In this document: piece after piece, positions 1 to 9,260 of the stretch
Layout: every line of letters starts with the position of its first letter
How positions within the stretch are numbered: position 1 is the first letter of the stretch
Assembly (NCBI GenBank): GCA_006226595.1
Contig: SBGP01000012.1
Location: 27,154 to 91,153, forward strand
DNA: 64,000 nt
Source of the DNA: Deltaproteobacteria bacterium
Lineage (GTDB): Bacteria > Myxococcota_A > UBA796 > GCA-2862545
Direction: 5' to 3'
Notes under the pieces: generated by a model
What the model was told of the DNA's origin: nothing
Seen by the model: the letters and a program-made list of their open reading frames with translations, nothing else
Databases searched by the model: none
Made by a program: the position numbers and the translations under genes

Positions 1-3000
1 CAGTTGTCGCCTTCGGTGGTCGAGGTGCAGCCCACGAGCAGGTAGTCGGGGTTGCCGTAGCCGTCGCCGTCCGCGTCGGTGCAGTTGTCGCAGACGTCGC
101 CCGCGCCGTCGCCATCCGCGTCCAGCTGCTGCGGGTTGGCGTCGATGGGGCAGTTGTCGAGCGCGCACACGCTGGCCGAGAAGCCGGCGTCGCCGAAGCC
201 GTCACCGTCGAAGTCGGTGCAGGTATCGCAGGCGTCGCCGCGGTTGTCGCTGTCAGCGTCCTCCTGGCCGGCATTCGCTACGGCCGGGCAGTTGTCGACG
301 ACCGTGGTCGAGGCGCTGCATCCGGAGAGGTCGGTGCCAGTCCCGTAGCCGTCGTCGTCGACGTCGATGCAGGTGTCGCGGCCATCGCAGATGCCATCGC
401 CGTCGACATCGGCGAGGGTCTCGTCGATGGCGCCGTCGCCGTCGTTGTCGAGACCATCACAGTCCTCGCCGGAGTCGCACACGTCGCCTTCGCCGTCGCC
501 GTCGGTGTCCGCCTGGTCGGCGTTCGCGTCGTCCGGGCAGTTGTCGGCGTCGGTGGTGCTGCCGGGGCAGCCGGTGATCGGCAGTCCGGGGCTTCCGTAG
601 TCGTCGCCGTCGGGGTCGGTGCAGCCGTCGCAGGCGTCGCCAATGCCGTCACCATCGAGGTCGGACTGGTCCGGGTTCTCGGTGTTGCGGCAGTTGTCCT
701 CGTCGGTGGTGGACGCGCTGCACGCGGAGATGTCGAGCCCGGGCGTGCCGTAGCCGTCGAGATCCGGGTCGGTGCAGGTGTCGCACAGGTCGCCGGTCAG
801 GTCGTTGTCGAGGTCCGACTGGTCCGCGTTCGCGGTGGTCGGGCAGTTGTCCACGGGGCAGGTGTTTGCCGCGTAGCCGGGGTTGCCCGCGCCATCGCCG
901 TCGGTGTCGGTGCAGGTGTCGCAGACGTCACCCTTGGCGTCGGAGTCAGCGTCCGCCTGGTCCGCGTTCGCCAGGGAGGGGCAGTTGTCTTCCGCACACG
1001 TGTTGGCGTCGTAGCCCGGGTTGCCGAAGCCGTCGCCGTCGGTGTCGGTGCAGGTGTCGACACAGTCCTTGTCGCCGTCGCCGTCCGCGTCGGGGAAGCC
1101 CTGGTCGACCTGGCCGTCGCCGTCGTTGTCCACGCCATCGCAGTCCTCGACGTCGCAGGCATTGCCGATGCCGTCGCCGTCGTTGTCGGCCTGGGTGATG
1201 TTGAAGTCGTCCTTGCAGTTGTCCGCGGCGGTGTTCGCCAGGCAGCCGGTGTAGATGAAGCCAGCATCGCCCCATCCGTCACCGTCGCTGTCGGTGCAGC
1301 TGTCGCAGATGTCGCCGATGCCGTCGCCGTCCTCGTCGTCCTGGGCACCGGAGGTGTCGGGGCAGTTGTCGGCCGCGCAGGTGTTGGCCGGGTAGCCGGG
1401 GTTGCCGAAGCCGTCGCCGTCCGTGTCGGTGCAGGCATCGATGCAGTCGGCATCGCCGTCGCCGTCGGCGTCGTTGTAGCCCTCGTCGACGTTGCCGTCG
1501 CCGTCGTTGTCCAGGCCGTCGCACTCCTCGGTGTCGCAGGCATCACCGACGCCATCGCCGTCGGTGTCGCTCTGGTCCGCGTTCGCGAGGTTGGGGCAGT
1601 TGTCGACCGTGCACGTGTTCGCGGCAAAGCCGGGGTTGCCGTAGCCGTCGCCGTCGGTGTCCGTGCACGTGTCGCAGGAGTCGCCGATCTCGTCGGAGTC
1701 GCTGTCCGTCTGGGCCGCGTTCGTCGCGGTCGGACAGTTGTCGCACACGTCTCCGAGCGTGTCGCTGTCGTTGTTCGCCTGGTCCTCGTTGTCGTCGTAG
1801 TAGCAGTTGTCGCAGGCGTCGCCGTAGCTGTCGCCGTCGCTGTTGGTCTGGGCGGCGTTCGGCGTGCTCGGGCAGTTGTCACAGCCGTTCGGGTCTCCGT
1901 CCCCGTCGGTGTCGAGGTCGTCGTCGAAGCCCGGGCAGATGTCGTTGTCGCAGGTCGTCACGCCGGCGACGTAGGTCTCGGCGTAGCCGTCGCCGTCGGG
2001 GTCGGTGCAGGTGTCGCAGGCATCGCCAGCGCCATCGCCGTCAGCATCGGGCTGGGCGGGGTCGTACACGCCCGGGCACACATCGCAGGCAGAGCCTACG
2101 CCGTCGAGATCGGGGTCGGCCTGGCTCGGGTTCGACAAGATCTCGCAGTTGTCGCAGACGTCGCCCACGCCGTCGCCATCGCCGTCGGCCTGGTCCTGGT
2201 TGTTGTCGCTCGGGCAGTTGTCGAGGCAGTCCTTGATGGTGTCGCCGTCGTCACTGACGCCGTCGTCCTCTCCGGGGCACTCGTCCTCGGCACAGGTGGT
2301 CACGCCGTCGACGACGAGATCCGCGAAGCCGTCACCGTCGGTATCGGTGCAGGTGTCGCAGGCGTCGCCGCCGCTCGTCGCGGTGGCATCCCCGTCGGTG
2401 TCGAGCTGGTTGCTGTTCGACGTGGACGGACAGTTGTCGCACACGTCGCCGAGGCCGTCGCCGTCGCCGTCGGCCTGGTCCGCGTTCGCGGTGCTCGAGC
2501 AGTTGTCGCACTCGTTGGGTACGCCGTCGCTGTCGCTGTCGCTGCTCGCGACCGCGTCGTTGCAGTCGGTGCCGCCGCACGCGATCGAGTCGAAGCCGTC
2601 GTTGTCCGCGTCACAGCCCAGGCACTCGGGCTCGGCGGTGCAGTCGGCGTTCGAGCAGTTCGCCGACTGAGCGCAGTCGGTGGGACACGCGCCGCTCCCG
2701 AGGCTGGTCACGTCGAGGTCGAAGGTCGAGTTCCCGCCGTAGGCCTCGACGACCACGTAGTAGGTCGTGCCCGCGGTGGCGGTGAAGGTGACGCTCTCGG
2801 GCGTGGTCGAGCCCGCGACCGAGTGCGCGACCACCGAGTCGAACGCACAGCTGGCCTCGAGCACGAACAGGTCGAGGTCGTTGTTGAGGGAGGTGAGATC
2901 GATGCTGACGCTGCCGGTCGTCTGCGGGCTGAACGTGAAGATGCGCTCGTTGCCCGACTGGAACCGCTTGGCGTGCGTGATCGTCGTGCCCTTGTAGTAG

Positions 3001-5588
3001 TCGTTGTTGTTGCCGGCCCCGATGGTGGTGCCGGTGATGCCGCTCGAGCAGGTGAGCTGGCCGTCGACGTCCGCCGAGCAGTCCTCGCTCGGACAGGCCA
3101 CGCCAACGGCGGCCTCGTAGTCCGTGTCGGATGTCGCATCGATCACCGCGTACAGCGGCTCCGTGCCCGAGGTGAACTCGAGGTGGGACACGCCGTTCCC
3201 GGTGTTGCTGAAGGTGAGGCAGGTGTTCCACTCCCAGCAGTTGCCCTCGAGGATGGCCGTCTCGCTGTTGCCGACCGAGGCCGTGTCGACGACGACCAGC
3301 GTGCTCGCGGGTACGGAGAGCTCGATGGTGTGGTCCGAGCCGTCGAGGCCGCTGGCCCCACAGTGCTCGTCCCACACGGCCCGCGTCACCGTGCCGCTCG
3401 CCACGTCGCCGCAGCCGAGGGTGTCATCGACGATGAGCGCCGGACACTCGGCGCAGGTCGGGTCGTCGGTGCAGTCGGCGTCGAAACAGTCCAGATCGCC
3501 GTCGCCGTCGTTGTCGGACAGGTCGCCACACTCCTCGGAGTCACAGGCGTCGCCGATGCCGTCACTGTCGTTGTCGTTCTGGTCGTCGTTGGGGGTGTTC
3601 AGGCAGTTGTCGCAGCCATCGGGTACGGCGTCGCCGTCGAGGTTCTCGTTGTCGTCGTAGCCGATGCAGGTGTCCGCCGAACACGTGGTGACGCCGTTGA
3701 TGAACACGCCATCGTAGAACCCGTCGCCGTCGCCGTCGGTGCACTCGTCACAGAGGTTGCCGTCGCCGTCGCTGTCGGCATCCGCCTGGCTGGGGTTCGC
3801 GGTGGTGGGACAGTTGTCGCACACGAAGCCGACGCCATCACCATCGCCATCGGCCTGGCCCGCATTGCTGTCGCTCGGACAGTTGTCGCACTCGTCGCCG
3901 ACGCCGTCGCCGTCCGCGTCGCCCTGGCCGGGGTTCGCGTCGTTGTCGCAGTTGTCGCAGCTGTTCGGCAGACCGTCTTCGTCGGGGTCGTTCTGGAGGA
4001 TGTTCGCTTCGCCGGGGCAGTTGTCCTCGTCGCAGGTGTTGGCCGTGTAGCCGGGGTCGCCGAGGCCATCGCCGTCGGTGTCGGTGCACGTGTCGCAGGA
4101 GTCGCCCGCGCCGTCGCCGTCGATGTCGGCCTGGCCGTCGTTCGCGACGCCGGGGCAGTTGTCGCACAGGTCACCGAAGAGGTCGCCGTCGGCATTGGCC
4201 TGGTCGGCATTCGCGACGCCGGGGCAGTTGTCGCAGCCATCGGGAATGCCGTCGCCGTCGGCATCCTCGGCATCGTCGTAGCCCTCGCAGATGTCGCAGG
4301 CGTTGCCGAAGTCATCGCCGTCGGTGTTGCCCTGTCCGGGGTTGCTCACGGTGGGGCAGTTGTCGCACGCATCACCCCACCAGTCGGTGTCGGAGTTGTC
4401 CTGGTCGGGGTTCGCGTCGAAGTCGCAGTTGTCGCAGCCGCTCGGGATGTCGTCCTCGTCCGGGTCGTCGAGGTCGTCGAAGTTGGGGCAGACGTCGTCG
4501 CAGTCGCTGACGGTATCGGCGTCGCTATCCGGGTAGCCCTCGTCGATCAGGCCGTCGCCGTCGTTGTCGGCACCGTCACACGCATCCGGGCAGGTCTCGT
4601 CGACGGTGCCGTCGGCGTCGTCGTCGAGCAGGTTGCAGCCATCGAAGCAATCCGACCAATCGTCGCAGATGTTCTGCTCGCAGTCCTTCTTGCCGTTGGC
4701 GTCGTTGTCGATGCCGTCGTCGCAGTCCTCGATGCAACCCTCGCCAAGGCCGGCGGTGATCTCGAGGTCGAACTTCACGCCGCCGCCGCCGGAGGGGTCC
4801 TCCTCGACGACGACGAAGTAGCGCTCGCCGGCGACCGCGTTGATGGTCACGCTGCGGGTGCCGCTGCCGTAGAAGTCCGAGCCGATGCAGTCGAAGCTGG
4901 AGCCGCCGGAGCTGAGCACGGCCAAGTGGACGGGGTCGTCCGCGTTGACGTTGAAGGTCACGGGGCCCGTCGTCTGCGGGACGAAGCGTGCCACCCACTC
5001 GTCCTTCTGGCCCGAGAAGGCGGTGCCGTCGCTGCACACGTAGCCGGCGAGGGCGTTGTAGTCGCCGCCGACCTCGAAGATCTCGTCGCCATACGTGCAG
5101 TCGATGTCGGCGTCGATGCTCTCGAGCTGCTTCTCGCAGAATGCCTCGAATGCGAACGGAACCGTCGCACCCTTCTCCTGCTCGACGATGACGTACAGCT
5201 CACCCGTGTCCTTGCCCTGCCACGAGCCAGAGCCGTCGAGGTTGGTATTGCCGGCGGTGCCATCGGTCGCGCAGGTCGCGCCGCTGTCGCCGCAGAGGCC
5301 TTCCGGGTAGAAGAAGGCCTTGTGGTCGAACGCGCGCCCGCCGCTTGCGGCCATGCGGACCTCGACCCCGAGTCCGTCCCGGTTCAGGTTGGTGACCGAG
5401 ATCGCGCTGTCGTAGTACGGCGGATCGAAGAGGATGTTCGGGTTGAACTGGCAGTCCGCGGCGGGGTGATCGTAGTACCCGCTGCTCGCGGGCGCGGGGA
5501 TCGGACTCGGACCACCGTTGCACGCCACCGGGTAGTCGAACGGACAGGCCTGAACGGACTGCGCGAGGAGGAGGGACAGCCACAACAT
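1..5588 (-). CDS. Giant secreted TSP3/MopE-type calcium-binding repeat protein (C-terminus outside window)
   Basis: The frame is open from an ATG at 5588 to the left edge, giving at least 1,862 residues. It starts with a short signal peptide (MLWLSLLLAQSVQA), then a beta-sandwich region (about residues 20-265) resembling pre-peptidase C-terminal domains, then a MopE-like motif (CDDGIDND...DC, near 285). Arrays of thrombospondin type 3-like units (DxDGDGxG, CDNCP, DACD) cover about 343-703 and 970-1862. They flank a second beta-sandwich region (about 716-966). Aspartates in such repeats bind calcium in known families, so an extracellular, calcium-stiffened surface or secreted protein is likely. 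The start overlaps the preceding stop by one base (TGATG), which suggests translational coupling. The C-terminus, where a MYXO-CTERM or other anchor would be expected, is not visible. The specific function is unknown. Confidence 0.85.
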   Translation of the reverse strand, partial: MLWLSLLLAQSVQACPFDYPVACNGGPSPIPAPASSGYYDHPAADCQFNPNILFDPPYYDSAISVTNLNRDGLGVEVRMAASGGRAFDHKAFFYPEGLCGDSGATCATDGTAGNTNLDGSGSWQGKDTGELYVIVEQEKGATVPFAFEAFCEKQLESIDADIDCTYGDEIFEVGGDYNALAGYVCSDGTAFSGQKDEWVARFVPQTTGPVTFNVNADDPVHLAVLSSGGSSFDCIGSDFYGSGTRSVTINAVAGERYFVVVEEDPSGGGGVKFDLEITAGLGEGCIEDCDDGIDNDANGKKDCEQNICDDWSDCFDGCNLLDDDADGTVDETCPDACDGADNDGDGLIDEGYPDSDADTVSDCDDVCPNFDDLDDPDEDDIPSGCDNCDFDANPDQDNSDTDWWGDACDNCPTVSNPGQGNTDGDDFGNACDICEGYDDAEDADGDGIPDGCDNCPGVANADQANADGDLFGDLCDNCPGVANDGQADIDGDGAGDSCDTCTDTDGDGLGDPGYTANTCDEDNCPGEANILQNDPDEDGLPNSCDNCDNDANPGQGDADGDGVGDECDNCPSDSNAGQADGDGDGVGFVCDNCPTTANPSQADADSDGDGNLCDECTDGDGDGFYDGVFINGVTTCSADTCIGYDDNENLDGDAVPDGCDNCLNTPNDDQNDNDSDGIGDACDSEECGDLSDNDGDGDLDCFDADCTDDPTCAECPALIVDDTLGCGDVASGTVTRAVWDEHCGASGLDGSDHTIELSVPASTLVVVDTASVGNSETAILEGNCWEWNTCLTFSNTGNGVSHLEFTSGTEPLYAVIDATSDTDYEAAVGVACPSEDCSADVDGQLTCSSGITGTTIGAGNNNDYYKGTTITHAKRFQSGNERIFTFSPQTTGSVSIDLTSLNNDLDLFVLEASCAFDSVVAHSVAGSTTPESVTFTATAGTTYYVVVEAYGGNSTFDLDVTSLGSGACPTDCAQSANCSNADCTAEPECLGCDADNDGFDSIACGGTDCNDAVASSDSDSDGVPNECDNCSSTANADQADGDGDGLGDVCDNCPSTSNSNQLDTDGDATATSGGDACDTCTDTDGDGFADLVVDGVTTCAEDECPGEDDGVSDDGDTIKDCLDNCPSDNNQDQADGDGDGVGDVCDNCEILSNPSQADPDLDGVGSACDVCPGVYDPAQPDADGDGAGDACDTCTDPDGDGYAETYVAGVTTCDNDICPGFDDDLDTDGDGDPNGCDNCPSTPNAAQTNSDGDSYGDACDNCYYDDNEDQANNDSDTLGDVCDNCPTATNAAQTDSDSDEIGDSCDTCTDTDGDGYGNPGFAANTCTVDNCPNLANADQSDTDGDGVGDACDTEECDGLDNDGDGNVDEGYNDADGDGDADCIDACTDTDGDGFGNPGYPANTCAADNCPDTSGAQDDEDGDGIGDICDSCTDSDGDGWGDAGFIYTGCLANTAADNCKDDFNITQADNDGDGIGNACDVEDCDGVDNDGDGQVDQGFPDADGDGDKDCVDTCTDTDGDGFGNPGYDANTCAEDNCPSLANADQADADSDAKGDVCDTCTDTDGDGAGNPGYAANTCPVDNCPTTANADQSDLDNDLTGDLCDTCTDPDLDGYGTPGLDISACSASTTDEDNCRNTENPDQSDLDGDGIGDACDGCTDPDGDDYGSPGLPITGCPGSTTDADNCPDDANADQADTDGDGEGDVCDSGEDCDGLDNDGDGAIDETLADVDGDGICDGRDTCIDVDDDGYGTGTDLSGCSASTTVVDNCPAVANAGQEDADSDNRGDACDTCTDFDGDGFGDAGFSASVCALDNCPIDANPQQLDADGDGAGDVCDNCTDADGDGYGNPDYLLVGCTSTTEGDN

Positions 5589-6556
5589 CAGAACCTTCCC
5601 TGCAGGAACACGCCGTTGGGCATGGGGCGGACCTCGACACTCTGGGTCCACAGGAACGCGCCGACGCCGAGGCCGACGACCGCGGCACCCGCGAGGACCT
5701 GCGACGCCGTGCGCGGCGGCACGACCTTCGAGGTGAAGTGCTCCTCGGCCGCCGCGTACTGACCGGCGTCGTACATGTCGTTGTAGGTGTTGAACGCGCC
5801 CTTCGTCGGGCCGAAGAACAGCACCGCGGAGCCGGCGCCGAGAGCGACCGCGCCACCGGTGACCGCGGCGGGCAGCGCGAGCGAGCCGCCGCCGCCAGGA
5901 TTGTCGACGGTGGTGCTCGTGCTCGTGCCGGCGCCCTCGGGCGTCGTCGTCGCGACCGGCTCGGGGGCTGGGGTCGGCTTCGGCACCGCCTTCGCCGGAT
6001 AGCTCGGCAGGCTCGCCGAGGGCTTGACCAGGGCGGTGGCCTTCACCGTGCCGTCGGCGTCGACCCACTGGAACACTGCGGGGCGCGATGTCGGCCGCTT
6101 CTCGCTGGCCGCGCCGTCGAACCACAGGGCCCCGGTCTCGGGCGGGGCGGGCACGTCGAACTTCGTCGCGGCGGGGTTGGCCTGGTCGTAGGTCGTTCGG
6201 ATCACATGACCCGGAGGGATCAGGTCTTCGGGCCAGACGTAGTCGGGGTCCGCGGCCTTCGCGGCGGTGAACGAACGCGCGGCATCCTCGCTCTTGCGGC
6301 GGATCACCGAGGACAGGCCGTTCATGCGATGCAGGTGGCCCGCGGCCTTCGGCGTAAGCGTCTCACCCAGGCAGGGGAGCACGAGCGCTGCGGAGTCCAT
6401 GGCCAGGGTGAACCCGTCCAGGTCCACCGAGCGGTAGGCGGCCTCGGCCTCGTTGAGCGCGCCCTCGAGCACTTCCACCGTGGTGGAAGCCGGACACGCC
6501 GCGTGCGCCGCGGCCGGCCACAGCAAGGCCAGCCCCAGCAGGCTCCGAATCGTCAT
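5588..6556 (-). CDS. Secreted protein with TPR-like helices and two C-terminal hydrophobic segments
   Basis: 322 residues; not recognised by name. The ATG at 6556 was chosen because it opens a clean signal peptide (MTIRSLLGLALLWPAAAHA); the open frame upstream is arginine-rich and has no membrane signal. Residues about 25-130 look like TPR-style helical pairs. A Pro/Thr/Gly-rich linker (about 195-235) follows, then two glycine-rich hydrophobic stretches and a short tail ending in F. Its stop overlaps the start of the giant repeat gene by one base, so the two are probably co-translated. It may be an assembly or anchoring partner for the repeat protein, but this rests on context only. Confidence 0.7.
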   Translation of the reverse strand: MTIRSLLGLALLWPAAAHAACPASTTVEVLEGALNEAEAAYRSVDLDGFTLAMDSAALVLPCLGETLTPKAAGHLHRMNGLSSVIRRKSEDAARSFTAAKAADPDYVWPEDLIPPGHVIRTTYDQANPAATKFDVPAPPETGALWFDGAASEKRPTSRPAVFQWVDADGTVKATALVKPSASLPSYPAKAVPKPTPAPEPVATTTPEGAGTSTSTTVDNPGGGGSLALPAAVTGGAVALGAGSAVLFFGPTKGAFNTYNDMYDAGQYAAAEEHFTSKVVPPRTASQVLAGAAVVGLGVGAFLWTQSVEVRPMPNGVFLQGRF

Positions 6557-6629
6557 GTCAGTCCCCAGAATCCCCGCGCCAGATGGCGCTGACGACCAGC
6601 GTAGCCGTCGATACGCGAGGGCACAAGCA

Positions 6630-8081
6630 CTACGGAAGGATCTCGCCCGTGGTCGTCGTGGTCTGGGATTCGCCCCCGAACACGGCGGAGAACATCGTCG
6701 CCGCGTTGTTGCCCGCTCCACCGGAGGACACGGCGTAGGCGCCATCCGATGCGTTGCCTAGTCCACCTAGGGTGACTGCCGCATCTCCGGAAGCGGTGGC
6801 ACTTTCCCCTCCGACAGCCACTGCATAGTGACCGTCGACGGCGTTGCTGTTCCCCCCCAACGCCGCCGCATACCACTCGGTGCCCGCACTGTTGTTGGAC
6901 CCTCCCGCAACCAGGGCGAAGTTCGACGTGGCGGTCGGAGCGTATCCACCGAGGGTGGCAGCGCCTGGGCCGGATACGGTGGCAAGGCTACCTCCGACCG
7001 CGACACCATACTGACCGCTGATTTCATGCCTCTGGCCGGCTGCAAGGGCGCCGTAGGTGTTGACCAGATGGGATACGCCGAGGAGCAAGGAGTGTGCCGG
7101 CTTTCCAGTTCTATCCATGGCTTCGTACCCGATGAGCAGGTTGCCCAGACCCGAGCAGGTCCCCCCGCCACAGTCCGTGGTGCCGGTACCGTCGGTGAGC
7201 ACCACGTTGACCCCCTCGAACACCACCTCCTTGCGGGTGGCGTCGTAGGTCATCTTGGAGGTCTTGGTGAGCAGCGCGCCGACGCTGTCGTCGATGCGCG
7301 AAACATCCGTCTGCAGCGCTCCGACATCGAACAACAGGTCGTCGACGTCGAGCTCGACCACCGCGAGGTCGGACTGCAGCGCGCTGATGTCGAGCTCCGC
7401 GGCGTCGAGGTCCGTCTGCAGGGTGGCGACGTCCGCCTCGACGAGGTCGAGGTCGGTCTGCAGCGCACCCAGGTCGGTGCCGAGCCCTGCGACCGTGCTC
7501 TCCACCGCATCGACATCGCTACCCAGCGTCGCGAGCGTGCTCTCGGCCGCGTCGAGGTCGCTGGCCAGCGTGGACAGGGTGCTGCCCTGGGCGCCGACGG
7601 ACGACTCGAGTGCGGTGATGCGCGTGCCGTGGTCGGCCGTGGTCGTCTGGAGTGCGCCGATCGCGGTGGCGTTCGCCGAGATGGCCGTGCCGTTTGCGGT
7701 GATCGCGGTGCTGTTCGCGCCCACGCCGCTCGTGTTCGCGGCGATGGACGTGGTGTGCCCCGAGGTCAGCGTCTCGAGTGCGGTGATGCGGTCCTCGTGG
7801 TCCGCGCTGCCCACGGCCTCGATGTCACCCACGCGGTCGTCGAGGTCCACCACGTCACCCTCGAGGGCCGCGATCCGGGTCTCGTGGTCGGTAATCGAGG
7901 CTTCGACGGCCGCGAGCCGCGCGTCGAGATCGGCATCGGTGAGCGCGGCGAGCTCGGTCGCCATCGCGTCGTTCTCGGCCTCGAGCGCGCTGATGGCGGC
8001 CTCGAGCTGGGCGAAGCGCTCATCGGAATCGGCGGCACAGCCCACCAGGGCCAGAAGCAGAAGGGGAGAGGTCAAGCGCAT
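6630..8081 (-). CDS. Coiled-coil lipoprotein with YadA/haemagglutinin-type head repeats
   Basis: 483 residues. A type II signal peptide ends in LVGC (Cys15). Residues about 20-260 form a long heptad-rich coiled coil (repeated Leu/Val with DLDA, LESS and LQTDLD units). From about residue 290 there are short GxAxAxGGxxxxA units (for example AVGGSLATVSG, AALGGNSNAV), typical of the left-handed head of trimeric autotransporter adhesins and of haemagglutinin-like phage tail proteins. The protein ends at GEILP with no beta-barrel anchor. Lipidation would hold the N-terminus in a membrane and place the head at the far end of the stalk, the reverse of YadA polarity. Likely a trimeric surface or periplasmic stalk; ligand unknown. 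Confidence 0.75.
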   Translation of the reverse strand: MRLTSPLLLLALVGCAADSDERFAQLEAAISALEAENDAMATELAALTDADLDARLAAVEASITDHETRIAALEGDVVDLDDRVGDIEAVGSADHEDRITALETLTSGHTTSIAANTSGVGANSTAITANGTAISANATAIGALQTTTADHGTRITALESSVGAQGSTLSTLASDLDAAESTLATLGSDVDAVESTVAGLGTDLGALQTDLDLVEADVATLQTDLDAAELDISALQSDLAVVELDVDDLLFDVGALQTDVSRIDDSVGALLTKTSKMTYDATRKEVVFEGVNVVLTDGTGTTDCGGGTCSGLGNLLIGYEAMDRTGKPAHSLLLGVSHLVNTYGALAAGQRHEISGQYGVAVGGSLATVSGPGAATLGGYAPTATSNFALVAGGSNNSAGTEWYAAALGGNSNAVDGHYAVAVGGESATASGDAAVTLGGLGNASDGAYAVSSGGAGNNAATMFSAVFGGESQTTTTTGEILP

Positions 8082-8158
8082 GGCAAGGCTCCATCACAAC
8101 GGGTTGTCGAAGCCCAAGAGTTACCAGCCCTATGCTCGCCCGTCCACCCGCGAACGTT

Positions 8159-9163
8159 CTAGGTTCGTCGCCCGGTGACCGGGTAGTACGCCGGATCCGG
8201 CCAGACCTTGCCGCTGTGCGTGCCCGGCGGCACGATGGCGTCGACCGCCGCCTCGAGCTCCGCGTCGATCGCGATGCGTGCAGCGCCGAGCGCATCCTCC
8301 GCCTGCGCGAGGGTTCGCGGACCGATGATCACGCTGTGTACGAGCTGGTTCTTCATCGCCCAGGCGGTGGCCAGCTGGCCGGGACTGCACCCGCGGTCCT
8401 CCGCGGTGGCCCGAAACAGCGCACCCATCTGCAGAGACTCCTGACGCCACTCGGCCTGAAGGAAGCGTCGGTCCTGGCGGTCGAGGCGCGAGCCCGCGGG
8501 CGGCGTCCCCTCCCAGCTGTACTTGCCGGTCAGCACGCCGCGGGCGAGCGAGCTGTAGGTGACCACGCCGAGCCCGTAGGCGTCGGCCATGGGCAGCATC
8601 TCGACCTCGATGTCGCGATTTACGGCGTTGTACAGGGGCTGAATCGCGCTGATCGGCTGCCAACCGCTGGCGCGGGCCGTCTCGATCAGCCGCACGTACT
8701 CCCAGGTCCAGAAGTTCGACGCCCCGAGGTAGCGGACCTTGCCACTGCGCACGAGGTCTTCTGCGGCCCGCAGCGTCTCGTCGATCGGCGTGCCGCGGTC
8801 GGGCAGGTGCAGGTAGTACAGATCGATCCACTCCGTGCCCAGGCGCTTGAGTGATGCCTCGCACGCGGCGATCAGGTGCCGGGCGGAGAGTCCACGATCG
8901 TTCGGACCCGGGCCCATCTGCGCCCAGCCCTTGGTGGCGAGCACGACCCGCTGGCGTCGCCCGACGAGCAGCTCGCGCAGGGTCTCCTCGCTCTTGCCGC
9001 CGCCGTACATGTCGGCGGTGTCCCAGAAGAACACGCCGTGGTCGAGGGCGAGGTCGGCGATGGACTTCGAAGTGGCCTGGTCCGCCTGTCCGCCGAACAT
9101 CATCGTGCCGAGGCAGAGAGGGGAGACGTGCAGGCCGGATCGGCCGAGTCGCGTGGGCTGCAT
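8159..9163 (-). CDS. Aldo/keto reductase
   Basis: 334 residues, normal for the family: a TIM-barrel NADPH-dependent oxidoreductase. The N-terminal MQPTRLGRSGLHVS pattern is typical of the AKR families related to YajO/Tas. The catalytic tetrad is visible as Asp48 (WDTADMYG), Tyr53, Lys78 (ATKGW) and His119 (YYLHLPD). The ATG at 9163 gives this canonical N-terminus; about 48 extra in-frame codons upstream overlap the promoter region and lack homology-like character. It is divergent from crtZ with only 97 bp between them. The substrate cannot be read from sequence. Confidence 0.9.
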   Translation of the reverse strand: MQPTRLGRSGLHVSPLCLGTMMFGGQADQATSKSIADLALDHGVFFWDTADMYGGGKSEETLRELLVGRRQRVVLATKGWAQMGPGPNDRGLSARHLIAACEASLKRLGTEWIDLYYLHLPDRGTPIDETLRAAEDLVRSGKVRYLGASNFWTWEYVRLIETARASGWQPISAIQPLYNAVNRDIEVEMLPMADAYGLGVVTYSSLARGVLTGKYSWEGTPPAGSRLDRQDRRFLQAEWRQESLQMGALFRATAEDRGCSPGQLATAWAMKNQLVHSVIIGPRTLAQAEDALGAARIAIDAELEAAVDAIVPPGTHSGKVWPDPAYYPVTGRRT

Positions 9164-9213
9164 GGGTCCTCCGGCGCGGCATCGTAGCAGGGCATCGGGC
9201 TTCGCGGGAATCC

Positions 9214-9252
9214 GTGTACAAAACAGTGTGCAAACCCTGTACGCGTGATACA
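9214..9252. promoter_or_regulatory. Candidate CarH/LitR-type operator of direct repeats
   Basis: Between the aldo/keto reductase and crtZ lie repeated TnTACA-like half-sites in the same orientation: TGTACA at 9215-9220, TGTGCA at 9227-9232, TGTACG at 9238-9243 and a weaker GATACA at 9247-9252. The spacing is 12, 11 and 9 bp. Operators of the B12-dependent photoreceptor CarH contain tandem 11-bp repeats nnTnTACAnnn, and the adjacent gene is a carotenoid hydroxylase, the expected target class. No carH gene is in the window. Confidence 0.45.
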
Positions 9253-9260
9253 ACCGATGC

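Noticed and set aside
1..5000. Regular short DNA repeats (cagttgtc ... ccgtcgccgtc) that could suggest a CRISPR or satellite array
   Set aside because: The periodicity follows codons of TSP3/MopE protein repeats, with variable unit lengths and no spacer-repeat structure.
2823..5762. Very long plus-strand open frame (nearly 1,000 codons) opposite the giant repeat gene
   Set aside because: Its Val/Ala/Gly/Asp-rich repetitive product is the antisense of the DxDGDG repeats in GC-rich DNA; the minus strand has a signal peptide, cysteine patterns and domain structure.
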